56,521 nt of DNA from a virus. Shown here one piece after another: positions 1-7,060 of this stretch (within the stretch, counting starts at the first letter, position 1; every line of letters begins with the position of its first letter). A model generated the notes under the pieces. That model made no database searches. It had not been told where the DNA came from and saw nothing but the letters and a program-made list of their open reading frames with translations. The stretch is taken from positions 1 to 56,521 of IMG/VR virus record IMGVR_UViG_3300020152_000005. One strand, written 5' to 3'. Made by a program: the position numbers and the translations under genes.

Positions 1-127
1 GCGGCGGCGTACGGATCGAAGAGCTCGCCGCCGGTGCTTCTGCCCTCGAGCACGCGCACGGTTCTGCCGGGCAGCCACTGCCGCGCCTTCGCGGCCCATT
101 GCAGCTTCACGCTGGCCGGGCAGAGCA
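1..127. repeat. Left copy of 127-bp direct terminal repeat
   Basis: Bases 1-127 are identical to bases 56395-56521. Both copies lie inside one helicase reading frame that stays open across the join. The repeat therefore marks a circular assembly, or a circularly permuted phage genome closed by overlap, rather than a biological terminal repeat. The unique length is 56,394 bp. The odd length of 127 fits an assembler k-mer overlap (inference). Confidence 0.95.
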
Positions 128-899
128 CGACCGCGGGGAAAGCCTGCTCGAGCTGCAGGAACGCGAGCGCCTGCATCGTCTTGCCGAGGCCCTGCTCGTC
201 GGCGATAAACGTCCGCCGTGCGATCTGCGCGTAGCGTACGCCGGCGCGCTGAAACGGCATGAGCTCGCCGCCGAGGCCGGCGATCGGCTCGAGCGGGTAG
301 TCGAGCGCAGTGCTGAGCTCGAAGAGCTCGCGCTTGCCCTGCCGCTCGCGCTCGAAGACGCTCAGGCGCTCGAGCGCGGCCGCGGTCCACTCGAGGCCGT
401 GCTTCTCGGCGAACGCCTGCAGCGCGTCGACCGCCTCGAGCGCGGCGCGCACGAGGTTCAGCTTCCGCTGACCGTCCCAACGCCTGCCGGGAATGCGCCG
501 CACGTCAGCGACCGCGACCGGATCGAAAGGGGAAACGAGCTCGAAGCGATCTTCGGCCGGGTCGTAGCGCACTTCCTTGACCGGCGAGTAGCTCGGGGCG
601 GCAGCGATCGGGATGACCTGCGGGTCCGGCGGCTCTGGGATCTGCGAGTAGACGATGCCGTTCGCGAGCAGCTGCGCCTTGTATTTCCGCAGCAGCTTCC
701 AGACTGCGCGCTTCTGGCGCGGCGTCCAGTTGGCCTCGCCGAGCTCGGCCATCGCGCGGCCGAATGCAGCGTCGTACGCGTTGAAGCCGTGACCGTCGCG
801 CGCGTGCGCGCCATCGCACGCGGCCGCGAGCGCGGCGCACGCGTTGCCGAGCGTCGGCCTGATCGTGAAGCCGGCTGCAGCGAGCTCCTGCGGGTTCAC
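1..899 (-). CDS. SNF2-type DNA helicase, N-terminal part (continues at 56521-55170)
   Basis: N-terminal 300 residues of a superfamily 2 helicase of about 707 residues that is cut by the contig ends. The GTG start at 899 overlaps the TGA of the upstream gene (GTGA), the coupling used throughout this genome. An N-terminal region of about 210 residues precedes the ATPase core. Motif Q-like LMPFQRAGVRYA is followed by motif I, DEQGLGKT, near residues 234-241. This is the SNF2/SMARCAL1-like arrangement used to translocate on DNA. The rest of the frame lies at the other end of the window, and 1-127 repeats it. It is probably a replication or recombination helicase and is the last gene of the operon started at 2833-2861. 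The family is clear; its exact role is inferred. Confidence 0.93.
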   Translation of the reverse strand, partial: MNPQELAAAGFTIRPTLGNACAALAAACDGAHARDGHGFNAYDAAFGRAMAELGEANWTPRQKRAVWKLLRKYKAQLLANGIVYSQIPEPPDPQVIPIAAAPSYSPVKEVRYDPAEDRFELVSPFDPVAVADVRRIPGRRWDGQRKLNLVRAALEAVDALQAFAEKHGLEWTAAALERLSVFERERQGKRELFELSTALDYPLEPIAGLGGELMPFQRAGVRYAQIARRTFIADEQGLGKTMQALAFLQLEQAFPAVVLCPASVKLQWAAKARQWLPGRTVRVLEGRSTGGELFDPYAA

Positions 900-1516
900 C
901 TGCGCCGCGGCCGAGGCCCGACGAGCTCGGCCTCGCTCAGGTCCGCGATCGAGAGCTCGCCGCGCGCCATCTGACCGAGCAGCGAGCTCCCTGCCTGCTT
1001 TCCTGCTTCGTACGCTTCCTCGAGCGCGTCGAGGATCAGCTGATCGAGCGCACGAAACGCGGCCGCGGCTTCCGGCGTCATGATCGTCGCGAAAAGCTCG
1101 CCGCCCGGCACGGTGCCCCAATCCGTCAGGCCGTCGTACTTGGCAGTCGGCCGGCCGTGTTCGTTCAGCCGCTCGAGCAGCGGCTCGCTGTCAGGCTGTC
1201 GGTGCGTGCGCTCGCCGACGTTCTCGACGAGAAACGCGAACGCGTGACCGATCGCGCGCGTCGTTTCGGTGCTCAGGCCGTTGCGCCCGTAGTAGTGCGG
1301 GTTCCAGTGCGAATGCCGGACGCCGTTGTGCAGGTAGCTGCCAACCTGCGCGCGCCGGTCGCGTTCCTCGAGCACCTTCGCCGCACGCGCCATCTGATCG
1401 CGGCACTTCCTGCAGACCGCGCCCTTCGGATGCGCGCGCTCGTCGTCGCCGCACTCGCTGCAGGCGTCGTACGTGAAGCCTGCCGGTGCGCGGCGCGTAC
1501 GCTGTCTCGTGCTCAT
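896..1516 (-). CDS. Zinc-knuckle protein of unknown function
   Basis: 206 residues. The ATG at 1516 gives MSTRQRTRR and overlaps the stop of the gene before it. Near the N terminus is a Cys4 knuckle (CSEC then CRKC, about 16 residues apart), which probably binds zinc. A longer region rich in Gly, His and Tyr and an acidic alpha-helical C terminus follow. A start further upstream would add an Arg-rich, non-protein-like segment, so the inner ATG is preferred. It lies directly before the SNF2 helicase with a 4-base overlap, so the two are co-translated. I do not recognise the family. Confidence 0.8.
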   Translation of the reverse strand: MSTRQRTRRAPAGFTYDACSECGDDERAHPKGAVCRKCRDQMARAAKVLEERDRRAQVGSYLHNGVRHSHWNPHYYGRNGLSTETTRAIGHAFAFLVENVGERTHRQPDSEPLLERLNEHGRPTAKYDGLTDWGTVPGGELFATIMTPEAAAAFRALDQLILDALEEAYEAGKQAGSSLLGQMARGELSIADLSEAELVGPRPRRR

Positions 1517-1839
1517 CGGTCGCGGAAGTAAAGGGTGCACGTGTGGCCGGCGAGCGGGATCTCGCGCCAGCCGGGGGTAACGCTCTCGATCGGTCGCAGG
1601 TGCGGCAAGGCCGCGACCGGCAGCACGCCGAGCCTGCGCGTCGCCGGGTTCCACCGGCTGACCTCGATCCTGAGCTCGCCGCGGTCGGCGCTGAGCTCGC
1701 GGAACGCGTCGAAGGCGTCTTTCGCCGCGACGACGCCGATCAGGTGCTTAGGCCGCCAGCCCTGCAGGCTGAGCTCGAGCTCGTGCACCGCGTACGGCCG
1801 GTTGCTCGTGCGCTTCTTGTCGTGCCAGAGCATCGGCAT
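1513..1839 (-). CDS. Hypothetical protein, 108 aa
   Basis: The ATG at 1839 (MPMLWHDKKRTSN) overlaps the TGA of the upstream gene as ATGA. A second ATG two codons on could also serve. The protein is soluble and mixed in composition, with a beta-rich C terminus ending in TLYFRDR. No motif is recognised. It sits in a chain of seven coupled genes that runs from the promoter at 2833-2861 to the helicase. Confidence 0.75.
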   Translation of the reverse strand: MPMLWHDKKRTSNRPYAVHELELSLQGWRPKHLIGVVAAKDAFDAFRELSADRGELRIEVSRWNPATRRLGVLPVAALPHLRPIESVTPGWREIPLAGHTCTLYFRDR

Positions 1840-2060
1840 CAGCGCCTCGCGGGGAAGAAGGTCTGACGGACCGCCTCGTTTTCGTCCGGCGAGCTCTCGC
1901 CGGCGCACGCGATCGCGATCGCGACCTCGCGCCGAAACTGCAGCCGATCGAGCGCGTCGAGCGTCGGCCGCTCGAGCCTGATCCAAGCCTCGAGCACTTC
2001 GACGTCGACGTCGCTGCCGAGCTCGTCGCGAAGCTCGCCGATGATCGTGCCGTAGCTCAT
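1839..2060 (-). CDS. Hypothetical protein, 73 aa
   Basis: The ATG at 2060 gives MSYGTIIGELRDELG. The protein is acidic and mainly helical. The start overlaps the upstream stop by four bases and the stop overlaps the next start by one base. No domain is recognised. Its reality rests on the coupling pattern and a normal protein-like composition. Confidence 0.72.
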   Translation of the reverse strand: MSYGTIIGELRDELGSDVDVEVLEAWIRLERPTLDALDRLQFRREVAIAIACAGESSPDENEAVRQTFFPARR

Positions 2061-2296
2061 CGGACGTTCGCGCAGCAGGCGTGCACGTTGACGTCGGCGA
2101 CGGTCCAGTCGGTGTCTTCCGGCACGAGCGCCGCGGCCGCCTGCTGCGCGTTCTCTGCGTCGATCTTCCAGCTACCGCCGTCGTGCCGGTCGCAGTCGCG
2201 CGCGATGCCGCGGCAGTCGGGGTCGTGCACCGCGCCTAGCTGGAAACGCTCGCCGGCGCGGACGCTCTGATACTGAATCAGCAGGTAGGTCTTCAT
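2057..2296 (-). CDS. Hypothetical protein, 79 aa
   Basis: The ATG at 2296 gives MKTYLLIQYQSV. The frame runs further upstream, but the extra part is Arg-rich and shadows the preceding gene. A small beta-strand N terminus is followed by several Cys and His residues (DPDCRGIARDCDRHD and HACCANV), so metal binding is possible. It is coupled to both neighbours. No family is recognised. Confidence 0.72.
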   Translation of the reverse strand: MKTYLLIQYQSVRAGERFQLGAVHDPDCRGIARDCDRHDGGSWKIDAENAQQAAAALVPEDTDWTVADVNVHACCANVR

Positions 2297-2559
2297 GCGG
2301 CCCTCGCGGAAGTGATCGCGCCGCTCTCGAAGAGCTCGCGCAGCGCGTCGGTGACGTGCACGTAACCGGCGCGACGCCGGCACGTTGCGGAGTAGTAGCC
2401 GTCGCTGTCGGCGCTGTCGACGTCGAGCACGTAGTCGAAGCGGCCGAGCGCGGCCTCGGTCTGCTGCAGTGCAGGCCCGCAGGCGAGCACGCGGAAGCGC
2501 ACGATCGCGTCGGGATGCAGCTTTGCCGACGCGTCTGCGACGCGGACGCCGCGGCTCAC
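2293..2559 (-). CDS. Hypothetical protein, 88 aa
   Basis: The GTG at 2559 overlaps the upstream TGA as GTGA, and translation starts VSRGVRVADASAK. Earlier in-frame starts would overlap the upstream gene heavily with Arg-rich sequence. Two cysteines are present (LACGP and ATCRR). Coupled with both neighbours. Function unknown. Confidence 0.7.
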   Translation of the reverse strand: MSRGVRVADASAKLHPDAIVRFRVLACGPALQQTEAALGRFDYVLDVDSADSDGYYSATCRRRAGYVHVTDALRELFESGAITSARAA

Positions 2560-2792
2560 GCGAGCACCTTCAGTTGCTCGAGGCGGTACTCGTTGACCGC
2601 GTCCTGCAGGCGCTCGGTATCCTCGAGCAGCGCCTCGCCGGCGCTCGTATGGTCGCAGTCCTGCTCGAGGATGTACGCGACCTCGAGCACGCCCTGCTCG
2701 TCGGCGGTCAGGCTCAGGTGCACCTCTGCGAACGGCGCGCGGCGGCCGCACGCGAGGCAGGGGAAGCTCTGCTGAAAAGTGACCTTGCTCAC
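2556..2792 (-). CDS. Small zinc-binding protein, 78 aa; first gene after promoter
   Basis: The GTG at 2792 is chosen because GGAG lies about 8 bases upstream, while a longer frame would run through the promoter and terminator. The early CLAC motif with later Cys and His residues suggests a metal site. An acidic helical region fills the rest. It is the first gene of the operon from the promoter at 2833-2861. Function unknown. Confidence 0.72.
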   Translation of the reverse strand: MSKVTFQQSFPCLACGRRAPFAEVHLSLTADEQGVLEVAYILEQDCDHTSAGEALLEDTERLQDAVNEYRLEQLKVLA

Positions 2793-2814
2793 TGTCGGGC
2801 TCCGGTACGGGTCA

Positions 2815-2881
2815 GTGCTGCTCTCGAGGTACAAGGTAAGCCCTTCCGCTTGCGCCCGCAAGGGGCAAGAAAAAGCCCGGC
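2815..2881. repeat. Copy 1 of a 67-bp terminator/promoter module
   Basis: Matches 49676-49742 at 66 of 67 bases. The module spans the conserved downstream box, the -10, the spacer and -35 of a minus-strand promoter, and the T-rich arm of the preceding terminator. Two such copies about 9.5 kb apart across the circle point to duplication of a control cassette. Confidence 0.9.
2833..2861 (-). promoter_or_regulatory. Early promoter, class with CGAGAGCAGCAC box
   Basis: On the minus strand, TTGCGG (2861-2856), 17 bases, then TACCTT (2838-2833). Six bases further on is the conserved box CGAGAGCAGCAC (2826-2815), at about the expected start of transcription. It lies directly after a terminator and 41 bases before the GTG of the next gene. 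Confidence 0.75.
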
Positions 2882-2910
2882 GGGGACGGGTCCCGCCGGG
2901 CCGGGCTTTT
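2869..2910. terminator. Rho-independent terminator, probably bidirectional
   Basis: Arms 2871-2880 and 2901-2910 (AAAAGCCCGG / CCGGGCTTTT) are perfect complements. The loop between them has its own GGGAC/GTCCC hairpin, and T runs flank both sides. It closes the minus-strand unit ending at 2926 just before the next promoter. Confidence 0.85.
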
Positions 2911-2925
2911 GCCGACGTCGCGCTC

Positions 2926-3189
2926 CTAGACGAGGCTGCGACTGACGGTGTACGCCTTCGCCTTCTTCCCTGCGGCCGCACGCTCGGCGTCTCTCCGCTT
3001 CGCGGCGGCCGCGGCTTCGACCTTCGCCGTCAGCGCGCCGATCGCCGGCAGCGATGCCGGGCCGTTGAAGCCGCGGCGGTTGCCCTCGCGGTGCGCGACG
3101 CCCGCGGTTGAGATCCGCAGCACGTGCACGCCTTCGGCCGTCTCGACGCGCACTTCGATGACGCGTGCGCCGCTCACTCTGATTGCCAT
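2926..3189 (-). CDS. Hypothetical protein, 87 aa
   Basis: The ATG at 3189 has a strong CCGGAGAAC ribosome site. The N-terminal half is beta-rich (MAIRVSGARVIEVRVE). A Lys/Arg/Ala-rich helix makes up the C terminus. It is the last gene before the terminator at 2869-2910. It overlaps the end of the upstream gene by 16 bases. Function unknown. Confidence 0.78.
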   Translation of the reverse strand: MAIRVSGARVIEVRVETAEGVHVLRISTAGVAHREGNRRGFNGPASLPAIGALTAKVEAAAAAKRRDAERAAAGKKAKAYTVSRSLV

Positions 3190-3383
3190 GTTCCGTTCTC
3201 CGGTTCGGGTTGTCCGTGCTCTCTCTCGTATCGCTCTGCGCGCTGCGCGCGGTGCTGCGGGCAGTTGCAGAGGTGCGGCGCGTGCCGGTGCAGATGCGGC
3301 TCGTCGTTCTCGAGCTCCGGTGCTGCTGCCCGGTGAATCCGGGCAGCAGCCTCGAGTAGCCGCTTCGTCGCGCGCCGCTTCAC
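3174..3383 (-). CDS. Small basic Cys/His protein, 69 aa
   Basis: The GTG at 3383 overlaps the TGA of the gene before it. The protein is basic, with a cluster HLHRHAPHLCNCPQHR around residues 30-45 that could bind metal. Coupling and position support it; no family is recognised. Confidence 0.65.
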   Translation of the reverse strand: MKRRATKRLLEAAARIHRAAAPELENDEPHLHRHAPHLCNCPQHRAQRAERYEREHGQPEPENGTWQSE

Positions 3384-3694
3384 GACGCCGCGACCGCGGC
3401 GCGCAGGTAGATCGCGCTCATCGTCTGCAGGCCCTCGGCCTCGCTCGCGACCGTCACGTGCCCGAAGGGGTGATGCTTGACGACGCTCGCCTCGACGATC
3501 GTCTGCCCGCCGGTGCCGGGCTTTACGTACGTGACCTTGTCGCCGACCGCGAAGAGCGTCGAGCGCATCGCCGCCTGCTCGACGATGAGCTCGGGGCAGC
3601 GCATCGCAACGTGCGCGATCTCGCGCGCGTCGAGCTCGCGAAGCTGCTCGAGGATCTTGTCGGTCGCTTCCGTCTGCCGTGCGTGCATGTTCAT
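3380..3694 (-). CDS. Hypothetical protein with SH3/KOW-like C terminus, 104 aa
   Basis: The ATG at 3694 (MNMHARQTEATDK) follows CCTGAGAGC; the ATG two codons later is an alternative. The first 55 residues are helical. The rest (VGDKVTYVKPGTGG and following strands) looks like a small beta barrel of the SH3/KOW type, which often binds nucleic acid or protein (inference from pattern only). Confidence 0.72.
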   Translation of the reverse strand: MNMHARQTEATDKILEQLRELDAREIAHVAMRCPELIVEQAAMRSTLFAVGDKVTYVKPGTGGQTIVEASVVKHHPFGHVTVASEAEGLQTMSAIYLRAAVAAS

Positions 3695-3698
3695 GCTC

Positions 3699-3884
3699 TC
3701 AGGAAAGGGTTGAAGCAAGCGCCTCGGCGAGCTCTCGCTCGAGGTGCGGGTCGACGTCGCGCGAGCGCTCCTGCTCACGCGCGTCGTACTGCTGCTGCGC
3801 ACGCTCGATCGCGTGCTGCAGCGCGTCGGGCTGCTCGTGGAAGTAGCGACGCCCGCGGATCGTCAGCGGCAGGCGCGCCTTCAC
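3699..3884 (-). CDS. Hypothetical protein, 61 aa
   Basis: The GTG at 3884 overlaps the upstream TGA (GTGA). The N terminus is a short strand pair (LPLTIRGRRYF), followed by a charged helix rich in Glu, Arg and Gln. No family is recognised. Four bases separate its stop from the next start. Confidence 0.65.
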   Translation of the reverse strand: MKARLPLTIRGRRYFHEQPDALQHAIERAQQQYDAREQERSRDVDPHLERELAEALASTLS

Positions 3885-4141
3885 TGCTCGATCTCGCGGA
3901 CGTAGTCACGTACCGCGTTGAACGCCGCGGCGCTCAGGTGCGGCCGCGCGTCGACGAGGATCTCGCGAAGCTCGCGCGCCGCGTGCGTGCCGACGCCGCG
4001 CTCTGCGCCGCTGATCCAGTGAATCAGGCTGAACGCGACGCCGAGGTCGCCGCCGACGTTGCGAGCGACGAGCGCTTCGATCGCCTTACGCGCTGCCTGC
4101 TGCCGGTGCTCGTGCTGGCTGAGACGGTCACTGCGGGCCAT
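3881..4141 (-). CDS. Hypothetical protein, 86 aa; first gene of the strongest early promoter
   Basis: The ATG at 4141 (MARSDRLSQHEHRQ) lies 44 bases after the -10 of the promoter at 4185-4213. An open frame upstream of this ATG would run back through the promoter, so the inner start is chosen. The protein is helical with no motif I recognise. As the first gene behind a near-consensus promoter it is a candidate for very early, host-directed action (inference). Confidence 0.75.
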   Translation of the reverse strand: MARSDRLSQHEHRQQAARKAIEALVARNVGGDLGVAFSLIHWISGAERGVGTHAARELREILVDARPHLSAAAFNAVRDYVREIEQ

Positions 4142-4184
4142 GCGGCTGCTCCCTGCTCGAGGTTCGGTGCTGCTCTCGAGGGGA

Positions 4185-4213
4185 AGTATACTGCGCTTGC
4201 GCGCGCAAGTCAA
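4185..4213 (-). promoter_or_regulatory. Strong sigma70-type early promoter
   Basis: Minus strand TTGACT (4213-4208), 17-base spacer, TATACT (4190-4185). This is the closest match to consensus in the window. The conserved box CGAGAGCAGCAC (4178-4167) starts six bases after the -10, as in four other promoters. It is read away from the lysis genes into the early block. Confidence 0.9.
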
Positions 4214-4245
4214 TGCGCGCGGAAAGCCTTGTGCCGCAACGGGTG

Positions 4246-4890
4246 CTAGAAGAGGTCGAACGCGCGTTTCACATGAAACAACGCGCGCCGGTCGAGCGGG
4301 TGCAGCGTCGCGGCCGCGGTCCATCCACGCGCGCGGCCGGGGTCCCACGTCAGCTCGAGCGGGATCTCGAGACGTCGCTCGAGCGCGTCGTCTTCGTACG
4401 CGAGCAGCAGCGCCGGGCCGATCGAGATCCACGCGTGACCGAGACGCTGCTCGTCGCAGACGACGCCCGCGCCGGTGATCGTCAGGCGACCGCTGCAGCG
4501 CGACGCGTCGAAGCTCTCGCCGATCGGCGTATGCCCGCCGCTGTCGCTCGGCTCGGCGCGCGTCAGCTCGAGCTCGCCGCTGAACGGATCGAGCTCAGCC
4601 CAGAGCACGACGCGCACGGTGTCGACGCGGATGATCGTGTCGTAGACGATGCGCGGCTCGGCTGGCTCGAGCACGCTGACGCCGGCGAGGCGGTTGCGAG
4701 CTCGAGCCAGCAGGTCTACGTCGCGCGCACGCGCCTCGAGCTCGGCGATGCGCGCGGCCGCGCTGTCGAAGGCAGCGGCGCTTCCCTCGCGGATCGTGAT
4801 CGTCTTCGGCTCGGGTCGCAGCAGCCAGACGAGCAGCGCGCCGAGCAGCGCGCCGGCGACGACGAGCGCGGCGATCGTCTTCCAGCTCAT
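4246..4890 (-). CDS. Membrane-anchored protein, spanin-like position
   Basis: 214 residues from the ATG at 4890 (MSWKTIAALV), which overlaps the amidase stop as ATGA. One N-terminal membrane segment (about residues 5-24) is followed by a short coiled coil (residues 40-70) and a beta-rich domain. The type II membrane layout and its place right after the amidase match an inner-membrane spanin or another envelope-disrupting lysis protein. No lipoprotein partner is seen inside or beside it. The beta domain is unusual for Rz, so the role is tentative. Confidence 0.75.
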   Translation of the reverse strand: MSWKTIAALVVAGALLGALLVWLLRPEPKTITIREGSAAAFDSAAARIAELEARARDVDLLARARNRLAGVSVLEPAEPRIVYDTIIRVDTVRVVLWAELDPFSGELELTRAEPSDSGGHTPIGESFDASRCSGRLTITGAGVVCDEQRLGHAWISIGPALLLAYEDDALERRLEIPLELTWDPGRARGWTAAATLHPLDRRALFHVKRAFDLF

Positions 4891-5762
4891 CCGACGAGCT
4901 CGAGGTCGCACGCCTCGGCGAGCTCTTCCCACGGAAAGAGCGGATGCACGTCGCTCTTGTCGCTGCGGACGTGCGCGTGACCGAGCACGCCCTTGAACGT
5001 GCGCAGGTCAGCGTTGAAGGCCCACGGATCGCGCGGCATCCGGCGCGGCACGCTCGGGAAGCGATCGAGCAGCTCGCGCACGGTCGCGATGCACGTCTCG
5101 AGCTGCTTCGGGTTGTACGCGTCGAAGTAACGGTAGCCGCGCCACTCTCGGCCGAGGTCAACGTGCGGCTCGGTCGCCGGCTTGTAGCGTCCGGTCTTCG
5201 GATTCTTGAAGACGGTCACGATGCCGTTGTCGACCTTCAGCAGCGGCCCCTCGCTCGCGAGCTCGATCTGAATCGCGCGGCGGTCGTGCTCGTAGTTGTT
5301 GGCCGCGCCGCCGTTCGCGCCCGGACCGAGCGCCCACGCCCAATGCTCGAGCGGGAAGTGCAGGAAGCGCCGGCCGTCGCGCTCGAGGCCGATCGCGGTG
5401 CCGACGCGTTCCTTGTTTGCAAGCCACCATCCGACGCTCGAGGCCATCGAGCCGCCGACCGTGTGATGCAGCACGATCAGCGTCTTCTCCTGCGGCTCGT
5501 CGACGTACTGCGTCGGCGGCAGGGGCAGGCTCAGGTCCCACGCCGGCGCGAGGTGCACCGCGGGTGCCTCGATCGGGGCCGGTGCCGGCGCAGCCGGCCG
5601 AGCCTGCTCGACGTCGGGCTCGACGACGTCGACGGGCTGGCCGAGCGGCTGACCGGGCAGCTGCGGGTCCGCCGCAGGCGGCGTAGAAGGCTGCTGAGGC
5701 GGTCTGGCGGCCGCTAGGCGGGCCGCCAGAGCCCGCAGCGCCCGGATCAGCGCGGACAGCAT
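4887..5762 (-). CDS. Endolysin, N-acetylmuramoyl-L-alanine amidase (Amidase_2/PGRP fold)
   Basis: 291 residues. It should cleave the amide bond between MurNAc and L-alanine in peptidoglycan. The catalytic domain begins near residue 92 with LIVLHHTVGG, which carries the first zinc His (99/100). The other ligands are in GHAHVRSDKSDVHP near residues 261-274 (His and Asp). Residues 1-20 form an amphipathic Ala/Leu/Arg helix and residues 21-66 a Pro/Ala-rich linker, so the enzyme has an extended N terminus not needed for catalysis. The start ATG overlaps the holin-like gene (TGATG). Confidence 0.9.
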   Translation of the reverse strand: MLSALIRALRALAARLAAARPPQQPSTPPAADPQLPGQPLGQPVDVVEPDVEQARPAAPAPAPIEAPAVHLAPAWDLSLPLPPTQYVDEPQEKTLIVLHHTVGGSMASSVGWWLANKERVGTAIGLERDGRRFLHFPLEHWAWALGPGANGGAANNYEHDRRAIQIELASEGPLLKVDNGIVTVFKNPKTGRYKPATEPHVDLGREWRGYRYFDAYNPKQLETCIATVRELLDRFPSVPRRMPRDPWAFNADLRTFKGVLGHAHVRSDKSDVHPLFPWEELAEACDLELVG

Positions 5763-6097
5763 CAGGCGAGGCGCAGAACGACGAGGCCGAGCTCGAAGGC
5801 GAGCAGCAGCAGCATCGCAGGAATCAGGGCCAGCACGAGCAGCAGCGGCGGGGTGCCGGACGTAACGGTGCGCGTGGCGGACGGGTCGTTGCCGACCTGC
5901 ACCGGCTGCGTCGTCTTCAGGCGCAGCGCGATGTTCACGAAACCGAGCAGCGCGAGCGCGCGCTCATTCCACGGCGACGGAAGCAGGTTCTCGGTCGTCA
6001 CCGCCTCGATCAGCATCGCGATGATGCTCAGCAGGTTGACCCAGAACGTCCAGCTCTGCCAGAGCGGCTTTGCGGGTACATCGAGCGTGCGTGCCAT
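5762..6097 (-). CDS. Holin-like membrane protein
   Basis: 111 residues from the ATG at 6097 (MARTLDVPAK), which overlaps the upstream stop by one base. Two to three hydrophobic segments are visible: about 16-33, 43-60 and 84-106. Small size, several membrane helices and position directly before the amidase support a holin. No specific holin family is recognised. Confidence 0.72.
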   Translation of the reverse strand: MARTLDVPAKPLWQSWTFWVNLLSIIAMLIEAVTTENLLPSPWNERALALLGFVNIALRLKTTQPVQVGNDPSATRTVTSGTPPLLLVLALIPAMLLLLAFELGLVVLRLA

Positions 6098-6585
6098 CAG
6101 TGCCCCCTCTCTCTTTCGGTTTGACGCCTTTCGAGCGCCTCGAGACGTCGCGCGATCTCGGCGTTCGTTGCCGTGACCGCGGCGAGCGTTTCCCCCTGTT
6201 TCTGCATCTGCCGGCCGACCTCCTGCAACGTGTCCGCGATCGGCCGCCACTTCAGACGATCAGCCTGCTCGAGCTTCACGGTCCGCTCGCTGGTTTCGGC
6301 TGCCTTTTCCATCGCAGCCGCTGCGAGATGCGTCGCGCTCGACGCGATCCCGCTGACGCCCTGAATGTCTTTCAGAAGTGCCTCGTGCTCTCGCTCGGCG
6401 TCTTCCTTCGTCATGAACGTCTCGCGCAGGCTTTCGTTGCGCGCGTTCCGCAGCAGCTTCGCGAGGAATCCACTGCCGAGCAGACCGACGACGATCGAGA
6501 CGGTCGCTGCAATTGCCGCGATGCTCCAAACCGGCCGCTCCTGCTCCTGCTGCAGCAGTGCGACAATGACGGCACTCAGATCCAC
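6097..6585 (-). CDS. Membrane protein with coiled coil, lysis cassette
   Basis: 162 residues. The start is GTG at 6585 with the purine-rich site GGGGGAAAG just upstream. One membrane helix (about residues 19-44, WSIAAIAATVSIVVGLL) is followed by about 110 residues of charged helix, predicted coiled coil. This resembles holin-associated or spanin-like proteins. It is the first gene after the promoter at 6652-6680. Confidence 0.75.
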   Translation of the reverse strand: MDLSAVIVALLQQEQERPVWSIAAIAATVSIVVGLLGSGFLAKLLRNARNESLRETFMTKEDAEREHEALLKDIQGVSGIASSATHLAAAAMEKAAETSERTVKLEQADRLKWRPIADTLQEVGRQMQKQGETLAAVTATNAEIARRLEALERRQTERERGH

Positions 6586-6651
6586 CTTTCCCCCGGCTCC
6601 GGTGATCCTGTCAGCGATCAGAAGCCGGCGGCGATGCGCTCGGCTCTCGAA

Positions 6652-6680
6652 ACGTATCCGCGCTGCGCGGCCGACGACAA
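6652..6680 (-). promoter_or_regulatory. Lysis-cassette promoter
   Basis: Minus strand TTGTCG (6680-6675), 17 bases, ATACGT (6657-6652); read as GATACG the spacer is 16. A partial match to the early box (CGAGAGCC) follows. It lies in the roughly 100-base gap between the tail genes and the lysis genes. The architecture matches the promoter at 24671-24699. Confidence 0.6.
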
Positions 6681-6685
6681 GGCCC

Positions 6686-7057
6686 TTACTCTGCCGCCGC
6701 CGGGTCCTCGATCGACGTCCGCGCCGCGAGCTCTTCGTCGAGCTCCTGCGGTGTCAGCAGGCGCAGCTGCTTCCGCTGCGCCTTCGTGAATTTCGCGCGG
6801 CGCTCGAGCGTGACGTCGAAGCCTTGCGCGACGAGCTCGTCGCCGGTGCTCGGAAACTCCTGCATCGGCGCGTTCCTCGTGAAGATGAACGTGACGTGCA
6901 TCGCCGAGAGCCCTTCCCAACCGAGCTCCTGCTCGATCCGCCGCAGCTCCGCGTCCGGCGCGCTCAGCTTGACGATGCCGCCCGGCCGCATCTCGTGCAG
7001 CTGATTCTTCTGCACGACGGTCGTCGCCTTCACCTTCTGCGTCTTCTTCGGTGCCAT
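6686..7057 (-). CDS. Hypothetical protein after the tail hub, 123 aa
   Basis: ATG at 7057. The N terminus is Lys-rich (MAPKKTQKVKATTVVQK), followed by a mixed alpha/beta body. It lies directly behind the large tail hub/fibre gene and one other small gene, so it may be a tail accessory protein or chaperone (position only). No family is recognised. Confidence 0.75.
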   Translation of the reverse strand: MAPKKTQKVKATTVVQKNQLHEMRPGGIVKLSAPDAELRRIEQELGWEGLSAMHVTFIFTRNAPMQEFPSTGDELVAQGFDVTLERRAKFTKAQRKQLRLLTPQELDEELAARTSIEDPAAAE

Positions 7058-7060
7058 AAC

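Noticed and set aside
1-127. Biological long terminal repeat
   Set aside because: Both copies lie inside one gene whose frame continues through the join, and the length equals a common assembler k-mer. Circular closure is the simpler reading.
3190-3260. GATACGAGAGAGAGCAC element resembling a promoter box
   Set aside because: It lacks a -35 at the right distance and lies in coding sequence; it is better explained as the ribosome site region of the next gene.
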